Of a stretch of DNA of 58,048 nt, positions 1 to 8,671 are shown one piece after another. Every line of letters begins with the position of its first letter. Position 1 is the first letter of the stretch. The position numbers and the translations under genes were made by a program. The stretch covers positions 1 through 58,048 of the forward strand of contig CAJFUI010000003.1 in NCBI GenBank assembly GCA_904420145.1. Reading direction: 5' to 3'. Below the pieces are notes generated by a model that saw only the letters and a list, made by a program, of their open reading frames with translations, was not told where the DNA came from and did no database searches. The DNA comes from an uncultured Oscillospiraceae bacterium (lineage in GTDB: Bacteria > Bacillota > Clostridia > Oscillospirales > Oscillospiraceae).

Positions 1-94
1 AAATCTTTGATTTCGCGGGGACCCCTTATTTCACTTAAATGTCCCGGCAGAGCCGGGCCATTTCGAGCTTTTGCCTGCCGGCAAAACACTCGTA

Positions 95-110
95 CGCCGG
101 ACTCCCGGCG
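95..110 (-). terminator. Hairpin just downstream of murE
   Basis: CGCCGG and CCGGCG arms enclose a 4-base loop immediately after the murE stop on the minus strand. A short T-containing stretch follows, then a second small inverted repeat (TTTTGCC/GGCAAAA, near 69-86). The U-tract is weak, so this may be a partial terminator or an intercistronic hairpin before the next dcw gene, which lies outside the window. Confidence 0.35.
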
Positions 111-112
111 CG

Positions 113-1558
113 TTATTTTTTCCGTGCTGCCAGGTACTCTGCCACCACTTCCCGCTCATCCAGGTGGTGCTTGACGTGGTTGATCTCCTGGTAGTCCTCA
201 TGGCCCTTGCCGGCAAGGACGATGACATCCCCGCTCTGGGCGTGGTCAATGGCGTAGCGGATGGCCTCCACCCGGTTCTCCACCGTCACATGGGGCGTTT
301 TGCTGTCCGCCAGGCCCGGAAGGATATCCTCGATAATGGCCATAGGTGCCTCGGTCCGGGGATTATCAGAGGTCACGATCACAAAGTCGGCGTTGTCGGC
401 GGCAATCTTCCCCATTTTGGGCCGCTTGGTCCGGTCCCGGTCGCCGCCGCAGCCAAACACCGCCACCACCCTGCCCTTGGCAAAGCCCTGCACCGCCCGC
501 AGCACATTCTCCAAGGCGTCGGGGGTGTGGGCGTAGTCGATGAGGATGGTGTAGTCCCCGTCGGTAGGCACCACCTCCAGCCGCCCCTTCACATGGGCGG
601 TATGGCTGAGCACCTGCGCACTGTCGGCGAGGGAGACGCCAAGGGCCTCCGCCGCAGCCAAGACACCAAGTGTATTATATACCATAAATCCCCCGGGGAT
701 GGCAACATGGATGGGCGTACTTTTTCCGTACTCCACCGCGTCAAAGGCGATGCCCTCGGCGCTGAGGACAATATGCTCCGCCCGCAGGTCGGCCTGGTGT
801 TCCCCAATAGACACTTTCCGGCAGGAGGCGCCCTCCATCAGCCGGCCGGACCACGGGTCATCCGCATTGTAGATGCCCACGTCGCAGCGCCGGAACAGCA
901 GGGCCTTGGCGTCACAGTAGGCCTCCATGGTGCCGTGGAAATCCAAATGGTCCTGGGTCAGATTGGTGAAGATGCCCACCGCAAAGCGGATGCCGCCCAC
1001 CCGCTCAAGAACGAGGGCGTGGGAGGAGACCTCCATCACCACATGGGTGCACCCGGCGTCCGCCATCTCCCGGAAGAGCTTTTGCAGCTCATAGGACTCC
1101 GGAGTGGTGCGCTCCGTATGGAGGACCTCAGCGCCGATCATATTCTGGTTGGTACCGATCAGCCCCACCTTGGCCCCGGCCGCATGCTCCAGCACATCCT
1201 TGAGGAGGTAGGTGGTGGTAGTCTTTCCATTGGTGCCGGTGACCCCCACGAGGGTCATCTTCTCCGCCGGGTAGCCGAAGTAGGCGGCGCTCACCTGGGC
1301 CAGCGCCAGCCGGCTGTCCGCCACCTGCACATAGGGCACGTCAATCTCGGGCTTCTGCTCACAGAGCACGCAGACCGCCCCTCGCTCCACAGCCATAGGG
1401 ATATAGCGGTGCCCATCTGTGGCAAAGCCCGCCATGGCCACAAAGAGGTCCCCCTTCTTCGTACAGCGGGAGTCATAGCTGATATCGCCGATCTCCATAT
1501 TCAGGTCCGCCGTGGCGGCCGCCACAGCCACATCGCGCAGCAGTTGGGATAGTTTCAT
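113..1558 (-). CDS. murE: UDP-MurNAc-L-Ala-D-Glu:meso-diaminopimelate ligase MurE
   Basis: Cytoplasmic Mur ligase that adds the third stem-peptide residue to the UDP-MurNAc-dipeptide in peptidoglycan synthesis. The 481-residue length is usual for the family. The ATP-binding loop GVTGTNGKTTTT is visible near residues 110-121, followed by the central Mur ligase domain (HVVMEVSSHAL, NLTQDHLDFHG) and the C-terminal domain. The motif DNPR (in TSDNPRTEAP) is the known signature for meso-diaminopimelate rather than lysine specificity, so the wall is probably A1gamma (meso-DAP) type. It is the last gene in the window of the mraZ-rsmH-ftsL-PBP-murE run, about 140 bases after the transpeptidase gene, and the series probably continues to murF/mraY beyond the left edge. 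Confidence 0.97.
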   Translation of the reverse strand: MKLSQLLRDVAVAAATADLNMEIGDISYDSRCTKKGDLFVAMAGFATDGHRYIPMAVERGAVCVLCEQKPEIDVPYVQVADSRLALAQVSAAYFGYPAEKMTLVGVTGTNGKTTTTYLLKDVLEHAAGAKVGLIGTNQNMIGAEVLHTERTTPESYELQKLFREMADAGCTHVVMEVSSHALVLERVGGIRFAVGIFTNLTQDHLDFHGTMEAYCDAKALLFRRCDVGIYNADDPWSGRLMEGASCRKVSIGEHQADLRAEHIVLSAEGIAFDAVEYGKSTPIHVAIPGGFMVYNTLGVLAAAEALGVSLADSAQVLSHTAHVKGRLEVVPTDGDYTILIDYAHTPDALENVLRAVQGFAKGRVVAVFGCGGDRDRTKRPKMGKIAADNADFVIVTSDNPRTEAPMAIIEDILPGLADSKTPHVTVENRVEAIRYAIDHAQSGDVIVLAGKGHEDYQEINHVKHHLDEREVVAEYLAARKK

Positions 1559-1700
1559 CCTTTTTTCCTCTTTCGCTTATTCCGCCCATACACTCCATTG
1601 GCAGGGCGTTCAAAAAGAGTATAGTATATCTTTTCGCCCTATAAACCGCTTATTATGCCGAATACCTTGCAAAAACTGCGAAGCTGTTCTCTATTTTCTC

Positions 1701-4106
1701 CTAATCCCGCACGGAGGTGTCGCCAAAGCGGACCTCCACCACTGTGCCGGCCTCTACAAGGGTTCCCTCAGCGGTCCCTTGGCTGATGGCCACCACCGTG
1801 CTGCTGCTCTGGTTGGTGGCACCGGACACCTTCATAATGAGCCCGGCCTCTGTCAGCGCTTTGTTGGCCGCCGATGCGCTGAGGCCCACCACATTGGGCA
1901 CCGTGCACGGTTCAGCGGACTTCTCCGTCCCCATATAGAGGATGATCTCCGCGTTGGCCGGCACAATGGCGCCGCCTAATGGCGTCTGGTCGGTGACGGT
2001 CTCCCCGTCGCCCACCGTGCGGTAGTTTTCAAAGCCGTACTCCTTCAGACGGGCCGCGGCCTCCTCCTCGCTCAGGCCCACCACATTGGGCACGGTGGCG
2101 TCGGCGCCCACCACCTCCTCGGCGGTGTACTCCGGATCAATTCCCAAATAGGGCAGGATATCGGCCATAATGGCGCTGGCCGTAGGGGCCACCATCTGGC
2201 CGCCGGAGACATAGGTGCCGGTGTCACGGCTGGGGGTGTCGAGGGTCAGCAGCATGATGATCTGGGGGTCGTCAGCGGGGGCAAAGCACAGGAAGGAGAC
2301 CACCACGTCGCCGCGGGGATTGTCGTCGGTCTGGGTGCCGGTCTTGTCGGCGGTACCGGTCTTGCCGCCGATGCGGTAGCCGGCCACCTGACCGTTTCGG
2401 CCGGTACCGTTGGAAACCACATACTCCAAAATCTCCCGGACCGTGGCGGAGGTCTCCTCGCTGATGACCTGGCGCACCGGCGTGGCGTCGTGCTGGGCGA
2501 TGATGTTGCCGTTGCTGTCCTTCACCTGCTCCACCACATAGGGCGTATAGAGGTAGCCGCCGTTGACGCAGGCCGCCTGGGCGGTAATCAGCTGCAAGGG
2601 CGTTACATTGAAGGTCTGGCCGAAGGCGTAGCAGGCCAGATAGATATCGGCGCTGGTAAAGGTCTCCCGGCTGGCGAAGATGCTCTCCCCCTCGCCTTGG
2701 AGGTCCACACCGGTCTGATCAAAAAGCCCAAAGGCCTCCATGTAGTCATAGTAAGTATCCGCCCCGATGCTCAGCCCCATACTGATAAAGGCGGGGTTGC
2801 AGGAGTTTCCCGTGGCGGTGGTCAGGTCCTGGGTACCGTGCCCGGAGTGGTTGCTGCAGTAGATCCGGTGGTTATTGATCGTCACAGAGCCGTTGCAGGT
2901 GAAGGAGGAGTTTTTGGTCACCACCCCTTCCTCCAAAGCCGCAGCCAAGGTCAGGATTTTATAGGTGGACCCCGGCTCGTAGGTATCGTTGATGGCCTTG
3001 TTGCGCCACTGCTTATACTGCAGCTCCGAGAGAGTGTCCGAGTAGGACTCTTCGTCTGCTAAGGACAGCTGCTGCTGGAGGAGGCTGTCGTAAATCTCGC
3101 TGTAGTTGTTGAGGTCGTAGTTGGGCAGGGAGGCGATGGCCAGCAGCGCCCCGGTGTTCACATCCATGACGATGCCGGTGGCGCCGTTTTTCACGCCGTA
3201 CTTGGCCACAGCCTCCTCCAGTCCCCGTTCCAAGTAGGACTGAATAACCGTGTCGATGGTCAGCACCAGGTCATTGCCGTTCTCCGCATCGTAATACTGC
3301 TCGTACTGGTAAAGGAGGGTCTGACCGTTGACATCCTTCGCAGAGATGGTCAGCCCGGTAGTGCCCTGCAGCTCGCTGTCATACAGCGCCTCGATGCCGT
3401 AGGCTCCGGTATTCTCCGCGTTGACAAAGCCGATCACATGGGCGGCAAGGGTGGAATAGGGGTAGTAGCGCTTGGAGTCGGCGGAGAGGTAGATGCCCCG
3501 GAGGGAGACGCGGTTGGCCGCCCAGTCCTCCTCTGCCAGGGGCCGGCCGGCGTCGTCGGTGGGGATGATCTCATTCCCCTCGTCGTCAATCTCCCCGTTG
3601 ATGAAGCGGCGGACCTCGTCGGCCACCTCCTGCTCCACCTTCTTGGCCAGGATCTCATATTGGGAGTAGGTCTTCTCCATCAATTCTAAAATCCATTCTT
3701 CATCCAGGTCCAAAATGCGGGCCAGCCCACGGGCCACATATTCTTTATATTGTCCCTTGAGATAGGTGGCGTCATCGCCCGTCTTTTCATCCTCCGCCGC
3801 GGCACGTTCAGCGATCTCCAAAGGGGAGATAAACACCGTCTCCGCGCTGGCGGAAATGGCCAGAATATTCCCTGAGCGGTCGTAGATGGTGCCCCGGGAA
3901 GCGGAGATAGTGGTGCTCAGGGTCTGCTGGTTCACCGCACGCCCCTGCAGGGACTCGTGCTCGGTAATCTGCAGATGGTACAGCTGCATAAACAGCGCCG
4001 TGAAGGCCGCCACCACAAACACTGCGGCGAAGATGACGGTTCTGCGCTGAATGGTCTGGCTGGCCCGGCGGGCATTTTCCTCTTTTCTCTTGGGCATTTT
4101 GGTCAA
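1701..4106 (-). CDS. Class B penicillin-binding protein with two PASTA domains (FtsI/SpoVD type)
   Basis: Membrane-anchored peptidoglycan transpeptidase for septal or spore-cortex wall synthesis. An N-terminal membrane helix (about residues 22-42) is followed by the PBP dimer domain (SRGTIYDRSGNILA). The transpeptidase domain has all three motifs: STYK (EPGSTYKIL), SCN and KTGT (GGKTGTADK). Two C-terminal PASTA repeats begin at TVPNVVGLSEEEAA and TVPNVVGLSASAAN. The start is probably TTG at 4106: AGGAGG lies 8 bases upstream, while the next in-frame ATG (4097) is 17 bases away. A single PASTA-bearing class B PBP after ftsL is the usual Clostridial arrangement. Sequence alone does not tell FtsI (PbpB) from SpoVD, and it may serve both roles. 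Confidence 0.93.
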   Translation of the reverse strand: MTKMPKRKEENARRASQTIQRRTVIFAAVFVVAAFTALFMQLYHLQITEHESLQGRAVNQQTLSTTISASRGTIYDRSGNILAISASAETVFISPLEIAERAAAEDEKTGDDATYLKGQYKEYVARGLARILDLDEEWILELMEKTYSQYEILAKKVEQEVADEVRRFINGEIDDEGNEIIPTDDAGRPLAEEDWAANRVSLRGIYLSADSKRYYPYSTLAAHVIGFVNAENTGAYGIEALYDSELQGTTGLTISAKDVNGQTLLYQYEQYYDAENGNDLVLTIDTVIQSYLERGLEEAVAKYGVKNGATGIVMDVNTGALLAIASLPNYDLNNYSEIYDSLLQQQLSLADEESYSDTLSELQYKQWRNKAINDTYEPGSTYKILTLAAALEEGVVTKNSSFTCNGSVTINNHRIYCSNHSGHGTQDLTTATGNSCNPAFISMGLSIGADTYYDYMEAFGLFDQTGVDLQGEGESIFASRETFTSADIYLACYAFGQTFNVTPLQLITAQAACVNGGYLYTPYVVEQVKDSNGNIIAQHDATPVRQVISEETSATVREILEYVVSNGTGRNGQVAGYRIGGKTGTADKTGTQTDDNPRGDVVVSFLCFAPADDPQIIMLLTLDTPSRDTGTYVSGGQMVAPTASAIMADILPYLGIDPEYTAEEVVGADATVPNVVGLSEEEAAARLKEYGFENYRTVGDGETVTDQTPLGGAIVPANAEIILYMGTEKSAEPCTVPNVVGLSASAANKALTEAGLIMKVSGATNQSSSTVVAISQGTAEGTLVEAGTVVEVRFGDTSVRD

Positions 4107-4222
4107 AACACATTCCTCCTTGGGGTAGTAGAAAACAACAGTTACCGAGAAATAGCGCGCAAGGAGTAAGAGGCACTCCTCTTACTCCCCACGCAGCTCA
4201 CACAAAACAAATATATCCTTCC

Positions 4223-4795
4223 CTACCGGAAATATTCCACTGCCGCGCTGATCCCATCGCCAATTTCCTGAAGGACTTCCCCTGCGCCGCTGGCTTCCTC
4301 CTCGTAGACCTCCGCGTTGTCCGGCTCAGAGAGATCAATGTAGTAAATTTGGCTGTCGCTGGGCATGCTCATGCCGGCGGCAAGGGCGGCCTCCTTTACG
4401 CTGGTCAGGTCGAAGGCCTGTTCATACTTGGTCATCAGCGTCACCTGCTGGGTCTGCAGGGTCTCCGCCTCGGCGCGCATGCTGACTACATGGTTGGAGA
4501 TGGTCGTCAGCTCCACATAGCACATGACCATCAGCACCATCATCACCGCCACCGCGGCAAAGCCGACGGCCATCACGGGAGAGAGGTGCTGGGCGGGACG
4601 GACCTTCGCCTTGGTGCTCTCATGGGCCCGGGCGATGACGTCCGCCGCCGTCTCCTCCATAGGAAGGGCATAGAGCACACGCCCCATGCGGCCGGTGCGC
4701 TCAAGCTGCCGCTCGAGGCTGTCAAAGTCGTAGGCCAGCGAGCCGTTGACAACGCCGGGGGTATTGTACTTTTTACGGGCAGCAGCACTTGCCAT
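4223..4795 (-). CDS. ftsL: FtsL-like septum protein
   Basis: Bitopic division protein of about 190 residues: an N-terminal cytoplasmic region of about 85 residues, one membrane helix (AVGFAAVAVMMVLMVMCYVE), then a heptad-rich stretch (residues about 110-150) and an acidic C-terminal tail. Position between rsmH and the class B PBP, plus this topology, identify it as FtsL; primary sequence is poorly conserved in the family. The cytoplasmic part is longer than in Bacillus FtsL. An upstream in-frame ATG at 4807 has its purine-rich region only about 3 bases away, whereas GGAGG sits 5-6 bases before 4795, so 4795 is preferred. Confidence 0.75.
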   Translation of the reverse strand: MASAAARKKYNTPGVVNGSLAYDFDSLERQLERTGRMGRVLYALPMEETAADVIARAHESTKAKVRPAQHLSPVMAVGFAAVAVMMVLMVMCYVELTTISNHVVSMRAEAETLQTQQVTLMTKYEQAFDLTSVKEAALAAGMSMPSDSQIYYIDLSEPDNAEVYEEEASGAGEVLQEIGDGISAAVEYFR

Positions 4796-4844
4796 AAATT
4801 CCTCCATCCTCTCTTCCTTAGTAGATCCAATAAATCCTTTTCGG

Positions 4845-5789
4845 TCAATATTCCGTCCGCTCCGCCACGCGCAGCTTGGCGCTGCGGGCGCGGGGGTTCT
4901 CCTGAAGCTCCTCCTCAGAGGCGGTAATAGGCTTCCGGTTGATCAAGGTCATCTTGGGCTTTTTCCCGCATACGCACACCGGAAACTCCGGCGGGCAGGT
5001 GCACCCGGTAGAGAGCCGGCGCAGCTCCTGCTTGACAATGCGGTCCTCCAGGCTGTGGAAGGTAATCACCGCCAGCCGTCCGCCGCTGCGCAGGCACTGG
5101 GCCGCCGCCTCTAACATAGGGGGGAGCTCGTCCAGCTCGCCGTTGACCGCGATGCGGATGGCCTGAAAGCTCCGCTTGGCCGGGTGCTGCTTTTCCCGCA
5201 GCGCCGCGGCGGGCATGGCGCCCTTGATCAGCTCCACCAGCTCCAGCGTGGTCGCAATCGGCCGCTCCCGCCGCCGCTCCACAATGGCGCGGGCAATGCG
5301 CGGAGCGTAGCGCTCCTCGCCGTAGGTGTATAAAATCCGCCGCAGCTCCTCCTCGCTGTAGGTGTTGACGATCTCCCGCGCAGTGAGGGGGGCTGAGGCG
5401 TCCATGCGCATATCCAGCGGCGCGTCCTGCATATAGCTGAAGCCCCGTCCGGCTTCATCCAGCTGGGGGGAGGACACGCCCAAATCAAAAAGCATCCCGT
5501 CCACCGCCGGAACATCAAGGTCCCTTAGGACCTCCGCGAGGCGGCTGAAATTGCTGTGGACCAGCGTCACCCGGTGGGAGAAAGCTGCCAGCCGCTCCCG
5601 GGCCGCCGCGATGGCGGTCTCATCCCGGTCCAGGGCGATCAGCCTTCCGGTGGTCAGCCGCTGCACAATGGCGAGGGAGTGCCCCCCCCGGCCCAGTGTG
5701 CCGTCCACGTAGATGCCATCCGGCCGGACCTGCAGGCCGTCCATGCACTCCTGCAGCAGCACCGGCTTATGTCCGTAGTCCCTGTCCAT
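4845..5789 (-). CDS. rsmH: 16S rRNA (cytosine1402-N4)-methyltransferase RsmH
   Basis: SAM-dependent methyltransferase (formerly MraW) acting on C1402 in the 30S P site. The 314-residue product begins MDRDYGHKPVLLQECMDGL and contains the family motifs TLGRGGHS, LFDLGVSSPQLD and GGRLAVITFHSLEDRIVK, with the typical C-terminal NPRARSAKLR. The start at 5789 puts it 1 base after the mraZ stop; the longer upstream frame would overlap mraZ and lacks homology-like sequence. Second gene of the dcw operon. Confidence 0.96.
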   Translation of the reverse strand: MDRDYGHKPVLLQECMDGLQVRPDGIYVDGTLGRGGHSLAIVQRLTTGRLIALDRDETAIAAARERLAAFSHRVTLVHSNFSRLAEVLRDLDVPAVDGMLFDLGVSSPQLDEAGRGFSYMQDAPLDMRMDASAPLTAREIVNTYSEEELRRILYTYGEERYAPRIARAIVERRRERPIATTLELVELIKGAMPAAALREKQHPAKRSFQAIRIAVNGELDELPPMLEAAAQCLRSGGRLAVITFHSLEDRIVKQELRRLSTGCTCPPEFPVCVCGKKPKMTLINRKPITASEEELQENPRARSAKLRVAERTEY

Positions 5790-5790
5790 A

Positions 5791-6207
5791 TCAGAACTCC
5801 AGCTCCTCCATAGCCGCGGCAAGGTTGTCCGGGTCGAGGCCCACGCTCTCGATGGCGTTCCAGCGCTCCGGATTCCACAGCTCCACGCACTTGGAGGCGC
5901 CGGTGATCACCACGTCCTTCTCCAGGGCGGCGTACTGGCGCAGCTTAGCGGGGACCAGGATCCGGCCCTGGGCGTCGGGCTCACACTTGGCGGCGTTGGC
6001 AAAGAGGGCCCGCATGGACCGGGCCTTAGAAATCGGCAGCGCCTCGAACTTCTCCGTCAGCGCCGCCCACTTCACATCTGAATAGACGGAAAGGCAGCCG
6101 TCCAGGCCGATGGTGACGTAGAAGGTCTCTCCCAGCTCCTCCCGGAACTTGGCGGGGATGAACAGGCGGCCCTTGGCATCGATGCTGTGCTGATATTGGC
6201 CGATCAT
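5791..6207 (-). CDS. mraZ: Division/cell wall cluster transcriptional regulator MraZ
   Basis: Ring-forming DNA-binding protein with two SpoVT/AbrB-like (SwapN) halves. The 138-residue product starts MIGQYQHSIDAKGRLFIPAK and repeats the fold in the second half (DAQGRILVPAKLRQYA). The DAKGR and DAQGR signatures, one per half, carry the DNA-contacting residues. The start at 6207 follows AGGTGGGG by about 7 bases; the upstream ATG at 6240 would add an unconserved 11-residue tail. First gene of the dcw operon, and it probably represses its own promoter through the three boxes upstream. Confidence 0.97.
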   Translation of the reverse strand: MIGQYQHSIDAKGRLFIPAKFREELGETFYVTIGLDGCLSVYSDVKWAALTEKFEALPISKARSMRALFANAAKCEPDAQGRILVPAKLRQYAALEKDVVITGASKCVELWNPERWNAIESVGLDPDNLAAAMEELEF

Positions 6208-6250
6208 GTCTTCCCCACCTGCCTTTCCTCTTGTGGTCATTTGTGGGATT

Positions 6251-6280
6251 TTTCACTACTTCCCACCACTTTCCACCACT
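6251..6280 (-). promoter_or_regulatory. Three tandem 10-bp MraZ operator boxes
   Basis: Reading the minus strand, AGTGGTGGAA, AGTGGTGGGA and AGTAGTGAAA follow one another with exact 10-base periodicity, one helical turn each. They lie just downstream of the -10 element, across the predicted transcription start. This matches the known MraZ operator architecture of short GTG/TGGGA-type direct repeats at mraZ promoters and suggests autorepression. The third repeat is the least conserved. Confidence 0.85.
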
Positions 6281-6290
6281 TGACTTTTTT

Positions 6291-6319
6291 AGTATACCCG
6301 CTGATTATGTAAATTGCAA
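6291..6319 (-). promoter_or_regulatory. Sigma-A-type promoter of the dcw operon
   Basis: TTGCAA (-35, 6314-6319) and TATACT (-10, 6291-6296) are separated by 17 bases on the minus strand. Transcription would start near 6284, directly at the MraZ boxes, leaving a leader of about 75 bases before mraZ. Confidence 0.8.
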
Positions 6320-6705
6320 GAAGAAATTTTGTACCTTTTCTCTGAAATAGTGACAGATTTTCTCTGAAAACCTCAGTTTTTTGAATATAAAACGTATGTT
6401 CTAATATTTTTTCCATTTTAGGACACACCCGCCAGCACAAGATATAGATGTTTTTCGGATTACTACCACAAGATACAGGCAGCTTCGAGGTAAGCAACCG
6501 CTATCCAACAAGGTATTTTGTCATTCTTGTGTAAATTTTGTCATTTTTTTGTAACATCTGCCGATTTTTTAATCACCCGGACAAACGGCACCGCTGCATG
6601 CCGCCGTGCTCGCCTTCTATAAATGCAGCGCCCCCACAAGGACAATCCCAACAGGCGTTTGTGTAATAAAAGCAAAAAGGCCACCGGCAGTGCCGATGGC
6701 TCTTC
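6320..6705. other. AT-rich intergenic region, no gene seen
   Basis: Between the dcw promoter and the terminator of the opposite operon the sequence is AT-rich and its short frames have no recognisable product or ribosome binding site. Apart from a small inverted repeat near 6680-6700 (GCC-CGGCA/TGCCG-GGC) beside the terminator, nothing could be assigned. Confidence 0.5.
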
Positions 6706-6743
6706 AAAAAAGCGCTGGGGCACCAAAGTGCCCCAGCGCTTTT
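6706..6743 (-). terminator. Strong terminator of the rarD-rsmD-coaD operon
   Basis: AGCGCTGGGGCAC pairs perfectly with GTGCCCCAGCGCT around a CAAA loop, with A and T runs on both sides. It lies 39 bases past the coiled-coil gene on the minus strand and could also stop transcription from the other side. Confidence 0.85.
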
Positions 6744-6781
6744 CTTATTCTTATTCTGATGTCCTGACAGGGAAAGATCTC

Positions 6782-7291
6782 TCAGCGGCTGCTGTTGTCC
6801 TCCTCCATACGGCGGCGGATTTCCTGCAGCCGCTCGTTGGAGGCGGCGCGGTACTTGGCCCGGGACTCCTGCATCTCCGTGAGGGCCATCTGGATAGCCT
6901 CCTCCGTGCGGCGCAGGGCGTCCTCTGTATACTCATTGGTCACCTGCAGCATGCTCTGGGCCCGTTCCTCTGCCCGGCGGAGAATATCGTGGCCCTTCTC
7001 ACGGGCCTCCTGAGTGATCCGGCTTTCGGACACAATGGTCTTGGCGTCCAGCTCGGCCTTGCGGCGGATATTGTCTGCCTCCCGCTTGGCGGCCTCCACA
7101 TACTCATCCCGGGCCCGAATCAGCTGCTGGGCCTTCTGCAGTTCCGTAGGCAGCTGAGCCCGAATCTCCCCCAGCATATCCAGCACCTCGTTGCGGGATA
7201 CAACGCACTTATCACTGCTGAAGGCGGAGCCCTTCGCCTCGTCGATCATCTCATAGAGCATATCAATCAAATGCAGCACATCACTTGCCAT
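6782..7291 (-). CDS. Coiled-coil protein (DivIVA/ATPase-subunit-like), function unknown
   Basis: 169 residues, almost entirely charged alpha-helix. Heptad-like sequence rich in Ala, Glu, Arg and Gln runs from about residue 45 to the end, with no signal peptide or membrane helix. Similar proteins beside coaD in Clostridia are often labelled ATPase or DivIVA-like without experimental basis. The N-terminus (DVLHLIDMLYEMIDEAKG) resembles DivIVA-type coiled coils only loosely. It directly follows coaD with a good site (GGAAGGATTAACC) before the ATG and ends the operon. A structural or division-scaffold role is possible but inferred. Confidence 0.7.
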   Translation of the reverse strand: MASDVLHLIDMLYEMIDEAKGSAFSSDKCVVSRNEVLDMLGEIRAQLPTELQKAQQLIRARDEYVEAAKREADNIRRKAELDAKTIVSESRITQEAREKGHDILRRAEERAQSMLQVTNEYTEDALRRTEEAIQMALTEMQESRAKYRAASNERLQEIRRRMEEDNSSR

Positions 7292-7293
7292 GG

Positions 7294-7773
7294 TTAATCC
7301 TTCCCTTTCCTCAGTATCTGCGCCACCGGCGCGGGCAGATATTGCGTGAGATCCTGCCCATATTTGATCATCTCTCTGGCCATGGTAGAGCTGAAGTACA
7401 CATACTGCGCCGAGGCCGGCAGCAGCACCGTCTCAAGACCCGGGAGCAGCCCCCGGTTGATGCAGGCCATCTGGTACTCCCAATCGAAATCGGAGCCGCA
7501 GCGCACCCCCTTGACCAGGGCGCAGGCCCCCTCCCGCTGGGCAAAATCCGCCAGCAGGCCGTCCCACCGGGCCGCCTCCACGTTGGGCAGATGCTCCGTG
7601 GCCAGCCGGACAAACTCCAGCCGGCGCTCCGCGGGGAACATACCGGTATCCTTCCCCCCGTTGACCAGCACGCAGACGATGACCCGGTCAAAGAGGGCGG
7701 CCGAGCGTTCAATCACGTCCAGGTGGCCGAGGGTGATGGGGTCGAAGCTCCCAGGACACACAGCGGTTCTCAC
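7294..7773 (-). CDS. coaD: Pantetheine-phosphate adenylyltransferase CoaD
   Basis: Catalyses the fourth step of coenzyme A synthesis, joining ATP and 4'-phosphopantetheine to dephospho-CoA. The 159-residue length is typical. The nucleotidyltransferase motif PGSFDPITLGHLD (T/HxGH) is at the N-terminus, and the C-terminal SSTMAREMIKYGQDL corresponds to the ISSTxVRE motif. Translation starts at GTG (7773), which overlaps the rsmD stop by 4 bases (GTGA). The rsmD-coaD pair is a common bacterial arrangement. Confidence 0.96.
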   Translation of the reverse strand: MRTAVCPGSFDPITLGHLDVIERSAALFDRVIVCVLVNGGKDTGMFPAERRLEFVRLATEHLPNVEAARWDGLLADFAQREGACALVKGVRCGSDFDWEYQMACINRGLLPGLETVLLPASAQYVYFSSTMAREMIKYGQDLTQYLPAPVAQILRKGKD

Positions 7774-8327
7774 CGTTCCTCGCCCCCTTCCCGGCGGTAG
7801 AGGGCCAGCCGGATCTTTCCGTAGCGGTAGGTCCGGTGGAGGGTGTAAGGCGGCACCGCCTCCTGCAAGGGCGCATCCGCGGCACTTTCACAGATGATTA
7901 TACCATGCCCGCGGAGAATGTCAAACCCCATCGTCCGCTCCATGGCCTGCTCCAAAAGGCCCGTGCCATAGGGGGGATCCAAAAAAACGATGTCGAACTT
8001 CTCCCGGACAGAGGACAGATAGGACAGGGCGTCGCCGCAGACCACCCGGGCACGGCCGTGCAGCTCTGTCAGGCGGAGGTTCTCCTCCACCAACTTTGCC
8101 GCGTCCTTCCGGCAGTCCACAAAAACCGCCTCCGACGCCCCCCGGCTGAGGGCCTCGATGCCCAGCTGTCCCGTGCCGGCGAACAGGTCCAGCACCCGCC
8201 GTCCCTCGATATCAAACTGAATAATATTGAACAGCCCCTCCTTCACCCGGTCGGTGGTGGGGCGGGTCTCCCGGCCGCTGAGTTCCTTCAGCCGCCGGCC
8301 CCGGGCCGTTCCCGTAATCACACGCAT
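7770..8327 (-). CDS. rsmD: 16S rRNA (guanine966-N2)-methyltransferase RsmD
   Basis: Class I SAM methyltransferase that modifies G966 of 16S rRNA. The 185-residue product begins MRVITGTARGRRL and carries the SAM-binding DLFAGTGQLGIEALSRGA and the catalytic DPPY (VFLDPPYGTG). AAGGAGG lies 6 bases before the ATG at 8327, so the longer upstream frame is not used. It overlaps coaD downstream. Confidence 0.96.
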   Translation of the reverse strand: MRVITGTARGRRLKELSGRETRPTTDRVKEGLFNIIQFDIEGRRVLDLFAGTGQLGIEALSRGASEAVFVDCRKDAAKLVEENLRLTELHGRARVVCGDALSYLSSVREKFDIVFLDPPYGTGLLEQAMERTMGFDILRGHGIIICESAADAPLQEAVPPYTLHRTYRYGKIRLALYRREGGEER

Positions 8328-8337
8328 AGCTTCCTCC

Positions 8338-8655
8338 TTACGGCCGCCGCAGCAGCCGGACAATTCCCACGACCATCAGCCCCATGCTCACCGCCCAGCA
8401 GATCCCCGCCATGGCGATGGTCAGACTCTGGGTCTCTGTGTAAAAATAGTGCATCTCCGCCGAATCGGGGAGGTTCTGGACACACCGGTAAAAAAAGATG
8501 AAAGCCCCGCACAGGAACACCAGCTGTCCGGCAAACCACAGCAGCTCCTTCCGGCGGCTTTTTCGGTAGAGGAGCAGCAGCGCCCCCAAGGCGAGGGCCA
8601 TCACCAAGGCAAAGCAGACCGGCAGCAGCAGCCGGGCGTCAGATTCCAAATACAT
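8338..8655 (-). CDS. Small three-helix membrane protein, unknown
   Basis: 105 residues starting MYLESDARLLLPV, with three predicted membrane helices (about residues 8-30, 37-56 and 73-98) and a basic loop (RKSRRKE) after the first. TAGGAGGAGAG lies about 6 bases before the start at 8655. An upstream frame overlapping rarD has no membrane-protein character. It lies between rarD and rsmD and is probably co-transcribed. No family recognised. Confidence 0.7.
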   Translation of the reverse strand: MYLESDARLLLPVCFALVMALALGALLLLYRKSRRKELLWFAGQLVFLCGAFIFFYRCVQNLPDSAEMHYFYTETQSLTIAMAGICWAVSMGLMVVGIVRLLRRP

Positions 8656-8671
8656 CGCAGCTCTCCTCCTA

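Noticed and set aside
71..1552. Long plus-strand open frame antisense to murE
   Set aside because: murE is unmistakable on the other strand; the antisense frame is a by-product of G/C-rich third positions and has no domain-like sequence.
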